A stretch of 64,000 nt of DNA from Brevibacillus choshinensis (GCF_001420695.1 NZ_LJJB01000010.1:1172575-1236574); one strand, 5' to 3'; shown: positions 18,293-26,658, counted from the first letter of the stretch. Program-made: numbers and translations. Notes: a model not told the origin generated them from the letters alone.

Positions 18293-18325
18293 ATGCCATC
18301 CTGCATCGATGTCATTTTGCATCAG
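18293..18325 (-). promoter_or_regulatory. Candidate enhancer (UAS) upstream of sigma-54 promoter at 18184
   Basis: On the minus strand this block has CTGATGC, then CGATG, then GATGGCAT. The same three words in the same order occur upstream of the other sigma-54-type promoter (19684-19725). It lies about 95-125 bp upstream of the -24 element, where activators of this class usually bind. Confidence 0.4.
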
Positions 18326-18344
18326 CAAGTCCCGACGCAAATGT

Positions 18345-18382
18345 TGCAGACCCCTTGCCTTTGGTGAGGCTCAGGGGTCTGT
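18345..18382 (-). terminator. Hairpin after dehydrogenase gene
   Basis: Strong stem CAGACCCCT / AGGGGTCTG just past the stop at 18396, but with no clear U-run. It may be a weak terminator or a transcript-stabilising stem. Confidence 0.4.
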
Positions 18383-18395
18383 CTCTCCAAAACGA

Positions 18396-19535
18396 TTACT
18401 GTTTTTTCGTCTCGCTGTATGTGAAATAAAGCTCGACGTTTTTCTTTTTCAAATATGAAAGGAACACTTCAGGATCAACGCACAGCTCTGGCGGTTTTAC
18501 ACCTTTCTCTGTAATTTCGCCCTTCAACAGCATCTGGGAAACGATGGAGGCAGGAATCGCTGTGGCATACTGAGTCGGACTCACGCCCCATTCCTCATGA
18601 TAGCCCGTCAACAGTTCCAAGCGAACGCGTGCATCGTTGCCATCCTTCTTCCCGACGACTTCGACCAAGAGCGAATCTTTGCCCCAGACGGGCTTTTCTT
18701 TTCTGGAAAGCACCTTGCCGAGCAAGGAAACCAGCTGCCTGCGTGGGACCGTGCCGTCCCCCAATTCCGCTGTGTCCACAAGCCCCAGCTCATCGAGCAT
18801 TTTGATTTTCTCGATGGTCGCCGGGTCCCACGTGTCTTTGTACGTGATTTCTTTCACTCCCGGGAAACTTGTGGGCAGTGTGGCCAGTTCGGAATGAATG
18901 ATGGAATACGTTTTTTGGATGCCCAAATCTTTATGAAAATGCGTAAATTCTTCATCTGCCAGGGGCGGAATCTCTACCAGAACACCGTTTTTGACTGCCA
19001 TGGCGTTTTTGACCGCTTCATCGATGACCGTATCCGCTGCGAAGGCAAATGTTGCCCCTGAAGATGTAGAACCATAGCGGATATGAATTTCTTCCGCTGA
19101 ATCAAGCACGTTTACACCGTAACGGCAAAAAACGTTTGAAGAGCCCGGATCGGAACCCATCCCCGTAATCGCGAGAATATTCGCTTCCTTCATTTGGGCA
19201 TCCAGCTTCAATTGTTCATTCGTCATTTTAAACAGTCCGCCTAGATCAAGCACGTCGACGCCAACGGCAGAAGCCGCTTTCATCGCATCCAGATTGAAGA
19301 CGTAGTTTGTTGCATTGACGCAAACCCTTCCTTGCCGCAATACATCTTTCGTCGCTTCCAACTCTCTGATATTCAGCGTAGTGGTCGTGATCTTTTTGCC
19401 GATCCATGTCTCCAGTTCCTTCAGTCTCGTCTGATCCAGGTCGGCCGCAACGACGTCGATTCCACTTTCTACCAGATCTTTGACAATTACTTTGCCGATG
19501 GTGCCTGTCGCACCTAATACAACTACTCTGTCCAA
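18396..19535 (-). CDS. Saccharopine-dehydrogenase-family NAD(P) oxidoreductase
   Basis: 379 residues from a TTG at 19535, which has GGAGGG 7 nt upstream; a TTG 30 nt further upstream would place the ribosome site inside the gene. The N-terminal Rossmann fold is clear: VVVLGATGTIG at about 3-13 and the acidic end of strand 2 at AADLD. The rest matches the saccharopine/homospermidine-type dehydrogenase architecture (ITGMGSDPGSSNVFCRYG). Such enzymes form or cleave C-N bonds between amino acids or amines and keto compounds. Together with the importer, amidohydrolase and aldehyde dehydrogenase it suggests breakdown of an amine- or lysine-derived compound. It lies upstream of that operon and has its own sigma-54-type promoter. 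Confidence 0.8.
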   Translation of the reverse strand: MDRVVVLGATGTIGKVIVKDLVESGIDVVAADLDQTRLKELETWIGKKITTTTLNIRELEATKDVLRQGRVCVNATNYVFNLDAMKAASAVGVDVLDLGGLFKMTNEQLKLDAQMKEANILAITGMGSDPGSSNVFCRYGVNVLDSAEEIHIRYGSTSSGATFAFAADTVIDEAVKNAMAVKNGVLVEIPPLADEEFTHFHKDLGIQKTYSIIHSELATLPTSFPGVKEITYKDTWDPATIEKIKMLDELGLVDTAELGDGTVPRRQLVSLLGKVLSRKEKPVWGKDSLLVEVVGKKDGNDARVRLELLTGYHEEWGVSPTQYATAIPASIVSQMLLKGEITEKGVKPPELCVDPEVFLSYLKKKNVELYFTYSETKKQ

Positions 19536-19617
19536 GAGAATCCCTCCGCTATCGTTTGTACGCAACAGTGTTGTTCAACGCTCTCACTAATCCCAGCATG
19601 AATACACTCTCTTGAAT

Positions 19618-19634
19618 AGCAACTATTATGCCAA
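19618..19634 (-). promoter_or_regulatory. Sigma-54 (-24/-12) promoter of the dehydrogenase gene
   Basis: Minus strand reads TTGGCATAATAGTTGCT: TTGGCA and TTGCT with exact GG-N10-GC spacing. Mismatches are confined to the CG after the -24 box. The predicted leader before the TTG at 19535 is about 70 nt. Confidence 0.6.
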
Positions 19635-19683
19635 CCGAATTTGACACAAAACGGGCGATTGCCTGTCCTGTTTTGATAACACG

Positions 19684-19725
19684 ATGCCATCATCATTCAT
19701 CGAGTTTGATGAAGTTCCGCATCAG
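19684..19725 (-). promoter_or_regulatory. Candidate enhancer (UAS) with inverted repeat
   Basis: Includes the perfect dyad TTCATC-N6-GATGAA at 19696-19713 and, on the minus strand, CTGATGC ... CGATG ... GATGGCAT, the same words as at 18293-18325. Its centre is about 100 bp upstream of the inferred transcription start. Confidence 0.4.
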
Positions 19726-19763
19726 TCGGGATATCTGGTGCCTTTTTTCTTTGATCTGAACAA

Positions 19764-19805
19764 CAAAAAAACAGTCATCACGGAGGATATCCTGTGATAA
19801 CTGTT
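19764..19805 (-). terminator. Terminator downstream of the partial tmRNA copy
   Basis: Stem AACAGTTATCACAGG / CCTCCGTGATGACTGTT followed by a U-run on the minus strand. No minus-strand gene precedes it except the partial tmRNA copy at 19866-19990, so it may be the original tmRNA terminator displaced by an insertion. Nearly identical to 11034-11076. Confidence 0.65.
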
Positions 19806-19865
19806 TGGCATGTTCAAGACTTATGTAGCTGAGAGATTATTCAAGATCAAAATTGTGGGTATGTA

Positions 19866-19990
19866 TGGTGGAGGCGGGGGGATTCGAACCCCCGTCCGAC
19901 GTCAGTACCCGAATGGGTGAAACAGCGATACATGAGCATCTCCGAGCGCAGTCACTCATTTAGATTTCAGTGGTGGATTCGCGGAGTGAC
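19866..19990 (-). pseudogene. Partial duplicate of tmRNA 3' end
   Basis: This 125-bp block matches the last 105 bp of the intact tmRNA (21104-21208), including the T-arm, acceptor end and CCA, but lacks the tag-coding region and the 5' domain. It carries about 20 extra bases (19900-19920) after the CCCCCGTCCG segment. It is in direct orientation with the intact gene 1.2 kb away. This is the pattern left when an element integrates into ssrA and restores the gene with its own copy of the 3' end. Confidence 0.85.
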
Positions 19991-20196
19991 CCCAGGTTAG
20001 TTTTGCAAACAATTTTTCCTATTTATGATACTAACAACGACTAGAACCCGATTTACCAGTTTTGATCGTTTTGAACTGAAAATAAGAGGATAGGAGGCAC
20101 GTCATTGATCGAAGGTATAACATTGTGGTGTTCATGGTGACTATCTGTACCGTGATTTCTAGACGCGATAATTTGGTTTATGAAAGGAGACAGAGC

Positions 20197-21027
20197 ATGT
20201 TGAAAAATGTTTATGCACGTCTTACGCTTGCCTTACTTCTGTTAGTTGCTGCAACTTTTGTCTTGGTGAAAGTCGTTATTTCAGCATTAAACCTTTCGAT
20301 AACTCCCGAGGAGCCTTATTCATACGCCCTTTTTGTGACAATTGCTTCCTTGATTTTAATCGCTGTTGAAATGATCATCGCTTCAAAATTAGGAAAGCTT
20401 CCTTTTTCTTTGCTTCGATTACAAGTAAACAAACAGACTGCCCTTTTTTGTCTATCAGCAATCCTTCTCCTATCACTCGTGTCAATCCTTTTTACAAAGG
20501 TATTTGATATTCAATTTACCGTACAGATAGAAGCATTTTTGACTGTAGACGGGTATCTGACATTCGCCGCATTATTTATCACCCTTCTTGTCGCAGCCTA
20601 TCAAGAAGAGATTTTTAATCGAGCCTACTTTTACTGGGAGCTAAAGCACCTACCTTATTGGAAAATGTTATTGATCTCGCAACTTGTCTTTATGATGCAG
20701 CATGTTCTGATCAAGGGTTTTAACAGTGCAGACGAAGTCGTAGGCTGGTTAATAGCTGGTATGAGCTTCATGTATGTATACACGAAAACAGGCTCTCTTT
20801 TTACCTCTACCTGGATTCATGCGGTGATTAATATGTTGTTATCGATTTTCTTGGGGGATACTCCCCTGCTACAGGTAATAAAAATACAACACGCATACGA
20901 CCCAGGCATGTTCAACATTTTATTGTGTACGGTCAGTATGGCTCTAACCTATGTCGTATATCGTACAAAAAAAGTGTCCGTCTTCGAAGAAGTTTACACA
21001 AGCGAAAAAGGAATCATGAATCGCTGA
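20197..21027 (+). CDS. CPBP-family intramembrane metalloprotease
   Basis: 276 residues. The ATG at 20197 has AAAGGAG at good spacing; upstream in-frame starts have none. About eight hydrophobic segments. The CPBP (Abi) motifs are all present: EExxxR at Glu137-Glu138-Arg142 (YQEEIFNRAY), His169 in FMMQHVLI, and His208 with Asn212 in TWIHAVIN. The family includes eukaryotic-type CAAX prenyl proteases and bacteriocin-immunity proteins; the substrate here is unknown. It is the only gene between the two tmRNA 3' ends, is on the opposite strand to all its neighbours, and looks AT-richer than them. It is probably cargo of a small integrated element or its remnant. Confidence 0.85.
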   Translation: MLKNVYARLTLALLLLVAATFVLVKVVISALNLSITPEEPYSYALFVTIASLILIAVEMIIASKLGKLPFSLLRLQVNKQTALFCLSAILLLSLVSILFTKVFDIQFTVQIEAFLTVDGYLTFAALFITLLVAAYQEEIFNRAYFYWELKHLPYWKMLLISQLVFMMQHVLIKGFNSADEVVGWLIAGMSFMYVYTKTGSLFTSTWIHAVINMLLSIFLGDTPLLQVIKIQHAYDPGMFNILLCTVSMALTYVVYRTKKVSVFEEVYTSEKGIMNR

Positions 21028-21062
21028 GGACATGATAAAGGCGGATTACTTGCCTATAAAAA

Positions 21063-21088
21063 CAAAAAAAGCCACCTTTTCAGGTGGA
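21063..21088. terminator. Terminator shared by tmRNA and CPBP gene
   Basis: Stem CCACCT / AGGTGG followed by TTTTTTT on the minus strand directly after the tmRNA 3' end. It can also end the convergent protease transcript. Confidence 0.7.
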
Positions 21089-21103
21089 TTCACTTTATGT
21101 ATT

Positions 21104-21459
21104 TGGTGGAGGCGGGGGGATTCGAACCCCCGTCCGAAAACAGCGATACATGAGCATCTCCGAGCGCAGTCACTCATTTAGATTTCAGTGGTGGATTCGC
21201 GGAGTGACGCGCTGACCCAACACCTAGCCTGATTGATCTTCTTCCTTTGGCTCCAGGCGGAAGCCTCCGGCGTATCCCACTAAAGTTGAGCGCTAGTCAT
21301 GCCACATGGGCGATGGAATGGTAGCGCCTCACTGGTTATTAAGCAGCGAGAGAAAGTTGTTTGTTGCCAGTTAAATGGCGTTTGCGTTGGTGACGAGGTC
21401 CGCAACCCCCCGGCTCGCTTCTCATGCTCTACCATCCCCGTCGAATCCAGAACGCCCCC
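21104..21459 (-). ncRNA. ssrA: tmRNA (transfer-messenger RNA)
   Basis: 356 nt. The 5' end GGGGGCG pairs with CGCCTCC before the CCA, and the T-arm GGTTCGAATCC is intact. The tag frame follows the usual TAACTG and reads GGC AAC AAA CAA CTT TCT CTC GCT GCT then TAA TAA (21339-21368), giving tag (A)GNKQLSLAA, ending in the LAA degron. It rescues stalled ribosomes with SmpB, whose gene is directly upstream, and marks the peptide for proteases such as ClpXP. The segment 21104-21208 is duplicated at 19866-19990. Confidence 0.95.
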
Positions 21460-21474
21460 AGGGTAAGAGGTGAC

Positions 21475-21520
21475 AAAAAGTCTAGGTGAAGAGACAACCA
21501 AAGCGTTCCGCACCTAGACT
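21475..21520 (-). other. Stem-loop in the tmRNA leader
   Basis: A 10-bp perfect stem (AGTCTAGGTG / CACCTAGACT) with a 22-nt loop and a U5 tail, ending 15-20 nt before the tmRNA 5' end. It lies between the apparent promoter and the gene, so it must be transcribed through. It may direct 5' processing or attenuate; it may also end smpB transcripts. Confidence 0.5.
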
Positions 21521-21549
21521 GTGTTGTTAACATTGTTTACTGCTCCTTA

Positions 21550-21579
21550 ACTATAGCACATCGGACAAGCAAATCTCAA
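21550..21579 (-). promoter_or_regulatory. Sigma-A promoter for tmRNA
   Basis: TTGAGA (-35, 21574-21579) and TATAGT (-10, 21550-21555) with an 18-bp spacer on the minus strand, about 90-120 bp before the mature 5' end. Confidence 0.5.
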
Positions 21580-21637
21580 CGTCGATTCCTGCCAAGCATG
21601 CCAACGAAAACCAGCTTATGCAATCCGATTCACTTCC

Positions 21638-22111
21638 CTACGCCTTTTGCCGCTCACGCAAAGCGCGTTCCACTTCACGCGCAGCATCCTTTTTCTTGAG
21701 ATCCTCGCGCTTGTCGTAGTTCTTTTTCCCTTTGACCAGCGCCAGCTCGACTTTTGCCCAACCGCCCTTCAAATAAATGCTGAGCGGGACGAGGGAATAG
21801 CCTCTCTCGCGAATCAGGCCGTTTAGCTTCAGGATTTCCAGACGTCTCATCAGCAGCCTGCGTGTCCGCTCCGGCTCATGGTTAAAGCGGTTGCCCTGCT
21901 CGTACGGACTGATGTGTACGTTGTACAGCATCAGCTCGCCGTTTTGCACACGGGCGAAGCTATCCTTGAGCTGGACGCGGGCGGCTCGCACGGATTTGAT
22001 CTCCGTTCCGGTCAACTCAATGCCCGCTTCGAATACTTGCTCGATGTGGTAATCGTGGCGTGCTTTTCGGTTTTGGGCTACTGTTTTGGTCCCGGCTTTG
22101 TCTTTTGACAT
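21638..22111 (-). CDS. smpB: SsrA-binding protein SmpB
   Basis: 157 residues from the ATG at 22111, which follows GAGGTGA; a longer reading adds 24 residues without a ribosome site. Family signatures are present: [30 protein letters not shown], and the basic C-terminal tail [19 protein letters not shown] that enters the ribosomal A site. It binds tmRNA and delivers it to stalled ribosomes. The order rnr-smpB-ssrA on one strand is the usual Bacillales arrangement. Confidence 0.96.
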   Translation of the reverse strand: MSKDKAGTKTVAQNRKARHDYHIEQVFEAGIELTGTEIKSVRAARVQLKDSFARVQNGELMLYNVHISPYEQGNRFNHEPERTRRLLMRRLEILKLNGLIRERGYSLVPLSIYLKGGWAKVELALVKGKKNYDKREDLKKKDAAREVERALRERQKA

Positions 22112-22229
22112 AGAGATCACCTCACTTGCGATTTTCCTGCGTTTTGTATGAGTAAGTCTAGCAAATTTTAACCATGGTGGCAAGCCATTTACCCGGCAAG
22201 CTCCTCAAAACAAGCTCTTACACAACTGT

Positions 22230-24737
22230 TTAACGGCGCTTCCGTTTGACACTGCTCGCAACATTTTTCCGGCTCTTTTTCTTGGAGCGGACGAGATCTT
22301 CCCAGAAGCCCTTCTCGCGTTGGGTTGGTGTATCTGTGCTCTCTCCCGTTCCGATGGCAACGACTTCCTCACCTGGATTCGTCGCGGCACGCTGACCTGG
22401 ACGACGAGGAGGTTTGTTCCCTTCGTTTTTCCGACGGTCTTTGTACTTTTGGCGGATGGCTGCAGGATGGGTTTTATCCTTATCCTTTTGACGGTCCGGT
22501 CGATCTGAACGAGAACCAGCTTGCTTGCCACGCGCACCGCCTCTGCGCTCTCCTCCGCGTCCGTCGATGACTTTCGGTGTGCGTTCCCGGCTACCGCGGA
22601 AGCCTGCTGCCTTGGTCATTCCTACAATTTCAAAGTCAATGATCCGTTCGTCTACATTGACATTGGCTACGCGTACTTGCACCAGATCCCCGATACGGAA
22701 CTGTTTTCCGGTCCGTTCTCCGATCAGGGCGTACAGCTTCTCATGATAGTGATAGTAGTCGTCCGTCAAAAAGCTGACGTGCACCAAGCCTTCGATGGTA
22801 TTCGGCAGCTCGACGAAAATCCCGAACGAAGTGACGCTCGAAATGACGCCTTCGAACTCTTCGCCGACTCTCTCCTTCATGAACTCCGCTTTTTTCAGGT
22901 CGTCCGTCTCACGTTCTGCATCCACTGCCAGACGCTCGCGCTGGGACGCATGCTCGGCGATTAACGGCATGTGCTCTGTCCAATACGACGTCCGTTTTTC
23001 TGACAGCTGATTTCCCGATTCGATCCAGTCGCGAATGCGGCGGTGAACAATCAAGTCCGGATAGCGTCGGATCGGAGAAGTAAAATGCGTGTAGAACTCC
23101 GTGGAAAGACCGTAGTGACCGAGGCTTTCCGCGTCGTAGCGCGCTTGCTTCATCGAGCGCAGCATCACGGTACTAATGATGATTTCTTCCGGCTTTCCTT
23201 TGACCTCTTCCAGCAGCTGCTGGAGAGCCCGTGGATGAACGGAATTGCCTTTTCCACGAATCGAGTAGCCAAAGTTGGTGATGAACTCCATGAAAGCCAT
23301 CAGCTTTTCTGCATTTGGATCTTCATGGACCCGATACATAAACGGCTGTTTCATCCAGTGGAAATGCTCGGCCACTGTTTCGTTGGCAGCCAACATGAAC
23401 TCTTCAATGATTTGCTCTGCGATGGAACGAGTGCGGAATCCAATATCTGTCGGAGTTCCCTCTTCGTTCACATAAATTTTGGCTTCACGGAAGTCAAAGT
23501 CGATCGCACCACGCTGCATCCGTTGTTGACGGCGTTTGAGCGCCAGCTTCTCCATCTCTTGGAACATCGGGACGAGCTCGCTGTACTTCTCGATCAGGGC
23601 TTCATCTTTATCTTCCAAAATGCTGCGTACATCTGCATACGTCATCCGTTCATTCGTGCGGATCACACTGAGGAAGATGTCGTACTTGACGACCTTTGCG
23701 TCTTTGTCCATCTCCATGTCGCAGGAAATCGTCAGTCGATCTACCTGAGGATTCAAGCTGCAGATTCCGTTGGACAAACGGTGCGGGATCATCGGGATCA
23801 CACGGTCGACCAAATAGACGCTCGTACCCCTGCGATACGCTTCATTATCTAACTCAGATTTTTCTTTGACGTAGTAGCTCACATCCGCAATATGGACGCC
23901 CAATCGCACGTTTCCATTCGGGAGAACCTCCAGTGACACAGCATCATCCAAGTCTTTGGCGTCTGCTCCATCGATTGTGACCATCATCCGGTCACGCAAA
24001 TCACGACGTCCCTGAATTTCCTCCTCGGAGATTTCAGCGGGTGCCGCTTCTGCTTCTTCCAATACGTCATCAGGAAAAGCTTCTGGCAAGTTAAACTTAC
24101 GGATGATCGACAGGATATCGACCCCCGGATCATTTTTATGTCCCAGAATTTCTACGACTTCTCCCTCGGGGTTTACCCGCCCCTCTGGATAGCGGACGAT
24201 GTTTACCACTACTTTATGTCCGTCTACTGCTCCGTTATAGGCATTTTTCGGAATGAACACGTCCTTGCCAATCCTTTTCTCATCAGGAATGACAAATGCG
24301 TAATGCTGCTCATCCTTAAACGTACCAACGACTTGCTTGATGCCCCGTTCTACGACGCGAATAATACGTCCTTCCAGTCGATTGCCACCTGGTTCCTTCT
24401 CTACCCTTACGAATACCGTATCGCCATGCAGAGCGCCATTCATGTCATTGGCATGTACATAGACGTCTTCCATCTCCGGCGTTTCCGGAATCACAAAACC
24501 AAAGCCTTTCGGATGGCTCTGCAATCTACCTCGCACCAAATTCATTTTCTCAGGAACGCCATAGCGATTTGCTCGCGTCCGTATGACTTCACCGCTCGCT
24601 TCCATCGCATTGAGTGTCTTCACCAATTCCTTGAACGAACCGGCATCCTCGATCCCGAATGCTTCTTCTAATTCCTTTACGGTCATCGGGTGATACGCTT
24701 GTTCCCGCATGAACGCGAGGATATCTTGATCCTTCAT
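22230..24737 (-). CDS. rnr: Ribonuclease R
   Basis: 835 residues; the ATG at 24737 is 7 nt after AGGAGG and preferred to a TTG two codons earlier. Domains in order: N-terminal winged helix, cold-shock domains (about 60-230), RNB catalytic domain with the metal-binding [12 protein letters not shown] (about 270-285), an S1 domain ([21 protein letters not shown]), and a long Lys/Arg-rich tail of about 110 residues. It is a 3'-5' exonuclease that degrades structured RNA, including mRNAs released by tmRNA, which fits its position next to smpB. Confidence 0.96.
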   Translation of the reverse strand: MKDQDILAFMREQAYHPMTVKELEEAFGIEDAGSFKELVKTLNAMEASGEVIRTRANRYGVPEKMNLVRGRLQSHPKGFGFVIPETPEMEDVYVHANDMNGALHGDTVFVRVEKEPGGNRLEGRIIRVVERGIKQVVGTFKDEQHYAFVIPDEKRIGKDVFIPKNAYNGAVDGHKVVVNIVRYPEGRVNPEGEVVEILGHKNDPGVDILSIIRKFNLPEAFPDDVLEEAEAAPAEISEEEIQGRRDLRDRMMVTIDGADAKDLDDAVSLEVLPNGNVRLGVHIADVSYYVKEKSELDNEAYRRGTSVYLVDRVIPMIPHRLSNGICSLNPQVDRLTISCDMEMDKDAKVVKYDIFLSVIRTNERMTYADVRSILEDKDEALIEKYSELVPMFQEMEKLALKRRQQRMQRGAIDFDFREAKIYVNEEGTPTDIGFRTRSIAEQIIEEFMLAANETVAEHFHWMKQPFMYRVHEDPNAEKLMAFMEFITNFGYSIRGKGNSVHPRALQQLLEEVKGKPEEIIISTVMLRSMKQARYDAESLGHYGLSTEFYTHFTSPIRRYPDLIVHRRIRDWIESGNQLSEKRTSYWTEHMPLIAEHASQRERLAVDAERETDDLKKAEFMKERVGEEFEGVISSVTSFGIFVELPNTIEGLVHVSFLTDDYYHYHEKLYALIGERTGKQFRIGDLVQVRVANVNVDERIIDFEIVGMTKAAGFRGSRERTPKVIDGRGGERRGGARGKQAGSRSDRPDRQKDKDKTHPAAIRQKYKDRRKNEGNKPPRRPGQRAATNPGEEVVAIGTGESTDTPTQREKGFWEDLVRSKKKSRKNVASSVKRKRR

Positions 24738-24835
24738 CCACAAACCTCCTTTTTTGCGTGGTCCATTACCGCGCTTCCTTTTTCACTTATTACTATGTAG
24801 TATTCACCGCTCACGCACGTCGCAATCGGAATAGA

Positions 24836-24866
24836 GAAAAAGGCAGCAAGTCGCACTTGCTGCCTT
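24836..24866 (-). terminator. Terminator after secG
   Basis: Perfect 10-bp stem GGCAGCAAGT / ACTTGCTGCC with a 3-nt loop and U5 on the minus strand, between secG and rnr. Confidence 0.85.
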
Positions 24867-24881
24867 TTGGCCATTCGTCTA

Positions 24882-25124
24882 TTACGCTCCTGTTTTCAAG
24901 AAATAACCGAGCAAAATCGCAAAGATCATGAAAGCTACCGCAAATACAACGGTCAGCTTACCCAAAAGTGCGTCCATCCCACGAGCTTTTTGTTTGCCCA
25001 CGAGTTGCTCAGCACCGCCACCAATCGCTCCCGAAAGGCCGGCACTTTTACCAGATTGTAACAACACGACGATAATTAAGCCAATACTTGCAATCACAAG
25101 TAAAATTTTCGCAGCCAATGCCAT
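24882..25124 (-). CDS. secG: Preprotein translocase subunit SecG
   Basis: 80 residues. The second of two ATGs (25124) has the better distance to GAGGTGA. Two membrane helices (about 5-22 and 53-73) flank the conserved cytoplasmic segment LLQSGKSAGLSGAIGGGAEQ. SecG is an auxiliary subunit of the SecYEG channel. It precedes rnr as in Bacillus, with a terminator between. Confidence 0.93.
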   Translation of the reverse strand: MALAAKILLVIASIGLIIVVLLQSGKSAGLSGAIGGGAEQLVGKQKARGMDALLGKLTVVFAVAFMIFAILLGYFLKTGA

Positions 25125-25415
25125 CTTCATTCACCTCAAAACTTATTTCCAAGGCGGTAAAAAACCAATACATCTACTTTATCATAATTAAAAGCTATCA
25201 GCAAGCCGCCATCCCTGTCATATTCAGAGAAGTTCTACCAGAATGCTTCCAACGTATGCCGGGGAATAATATATAGAAGAAATGAGGATTCTATGTGTAT
25301 AAAATGGAAAATGTGTACTTTCTTTGTCGGTTTATGAGTCGCCTTGCAACTGTCAAGATTTTGCCGTAAAATTGCAGTTGTACCTTTATAACTTGCTTTG
25401 GGAGGTCTTTGTCAG

Positions 25416-25814
25416 ATGGCTGGGTCCAACAAAAAAGACATGAATCAAAACGACGTAATTGATTCCGCGAAGGCCTTTTTTACTTCGTTTGGTATCTTGT
25501 TTCTAGTTTTTCTCATTGCACTCGTAGGATCGATTATTTTCCCACCAAAACATGGGGAAGAAGCTGCAGGCGGCGGTGGAGCACCTACTGCCAACATTGA
25601 TGCGGCTGCCATCTTTAAACAAAATTGCGCTTCCTGTCACGGTCAAAACCTAGAAGGGATCGTAGGACCGAACTTGACTAAAGTCGGTGCAACTCACAGC
25701 GCGGATGATATCGCTAAGATCATTAAAGAAGGTAAAGGCGGCATGCCTCCAGGAATGCTGAAGAAACAACCGGAAATTCAAGCGGTTGCCCAATGGCTGT
25801 CTGAACACAAATAA
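25416..25814 (+). CDS. Membrane-anchored c-type cytochrome
   Basis: 132 residues from the ATG at 25416; GGGAGG is 10 nt upstream, while the longer TTG reading would overlap that site. One N-terminal membrane helix (about 22-42) followed by a Gly/Ala-rich linker and a small cytochrome c domain with heme motif CASCH (71-75) and candidate axial Met at 110 or 114 in GGMPPGM. It resembles the c-550/c-551 proteins of Bacillus that carry electrons outside the membrane between the bc complex and oxidases. It has its own terminator and no respiratory partner gene nearby. Confidence 0.88.
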   Translation: MAGSNKKDMNQNDVIDSAKAFFTSFGILFLVFLIALVGSIIFPPKHGEEAAGGGGAPTANIDAAAIFKQNCASCHGQNLEGIVGPNLTKVGATHSADDIAKIIKEGKGGMPPGMLKKQPEIQAVAQWLSEHK

Positions 25815-25838
25815 GTACATAGATGGCCCGAACGAACA

Positions 25839-25869
25839 AACACCGGAGACTCGTCCTCTTCGGTGTTTT
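25839..25869 (+). terminator. Terminator after cytochrome gene
   Basis: Hairpin ACACCGgaga ... tcttCGGTGT followed by TTTT, 25 bp past the cytochrome stop. Confidence 0.65.
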
Positions 25870-25896
25870 CGGCATTAAGGAGGTAAAAGACAGCAG

Positions 25897-26658
25897 ATGA
25901 CGACTAGACTGGAACTAGAAAACGTGGGAAAACAACTCTCCACCCTCCCCGAACACTGGCTGTTTCAAGGTTTCACGGCGAGTATTACCGAACCTGAAAT
26001 CATCGGTATCCTCGGCAAATCAGGCCAAGGCAAAAGTACATTGCTCCGAATATTGGGACGTTTGGACAAAGCAGATCGAGGCACGATTCGTCTCCAAAAT
26101 AAAGACGTGAGCCTATGGGAACCTGAAGCGTGGCGGATGACGATGAGCTATGTCGCACAACAACCTGTGATGCTCCCGGGCACTGTAGAAGACAATCTGC
26201 GAATCACGAGCGTACTTCATCAGCGCCCCTTTGACGATCAGCTGGCTCGCAATTATATGGAGCAGCTTGCCATGGATCATCTCGATTGGAGCAAAAACGC
26301 TCAGCAGCTGTCAGGCGGAGAAAAGCAACGCTTAGCCCTTATCCGCAGCCTACTCTTACGCCCTTCTATCCTATTATTAGATGAAGTCACCTCTTCACTC
26401 GATGCGATCAGTAAACAGGCTGCAGAACGGCTTCTCGTCGATCTGCATACCCGTACCGGCACTACCTTACTCTGGATCACACACGATCTAGACGAAGCCC
26501 AAAGCGCTTGCAATCGTATTTGGTTTATGGCGAACAGCCAGCTAGAGGAAGACGCCCCCAGCCAAGCCTTTTTTCGATCGCCGCAATCCTTGGCAGCCCG
26601 TGATTTTCTGAACCACCAGACAGCACCTGCTGCCGCATCAAGGGAGGGACTGTCTTGA
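25897..26658 (+). CDS. fetA: FetA-type ABC transporter ATP-binding protein
   Basis: 253 residues. Walker A GKSGQGKST (about 44-52), signature LSGGEKQR, Walker B LLLDEVTSSLD, and the H-loop histidine in ITHDLDE. The gene overlaps the next by four bases, and the next is a FetB/YbbM-type permease, so the two form one exporter. In E. coli the FetAB pair is linked to iron homeostasis and oxidative stress resistance; here the iron role is by analogy. The ribosome site AAGGAGG is 13 nt before the ATG, on the long side. Confidence 0.82.
   Translation: MTTRLELENVGKQLSTLPEHWLFQGFTASITEPEIIGILGKSGQGKSTLLRILGRLDKADRGTIRLQNKDVSLWEPEAWRMTMSYVAQQPVMLPGTVEDNLRITSVLHQRPFDDQLARNYMEQLAMDHLDWSKNAQQLSGGEKQRLALIRSLLLRPSILLLDEVTSSLDAISKQAAERLLVDLHTRTGTTLLWITHDLDEAQSACNRIWFMANSQLEEDAPSQAFFRSPQSLAARDFLNHQTAPAAASREGLS

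Larger units (their letters stand above)
19536..20196. other. Long intergenic region, described by its parts
   Basis: No gene is credible here. It contains, in order, a sigma-54-type promoter (19618-19634), a candidate enhancer (19684-19725), a terminator (19764-19805), and a partial copy of the tmRNA 3' end (19866-19990). The remainder (19991-20196) shows only the ribosome site of the CPBP gene. Confidence 0.7.

Noticed and set aside
18283-18303. TGGCATAACAGATCGTTGAA as a third sigma-54 promoter
   Set aside because: The TTG is about three bases too far from TGGCAT; it instead forms part of the shared upstream word.
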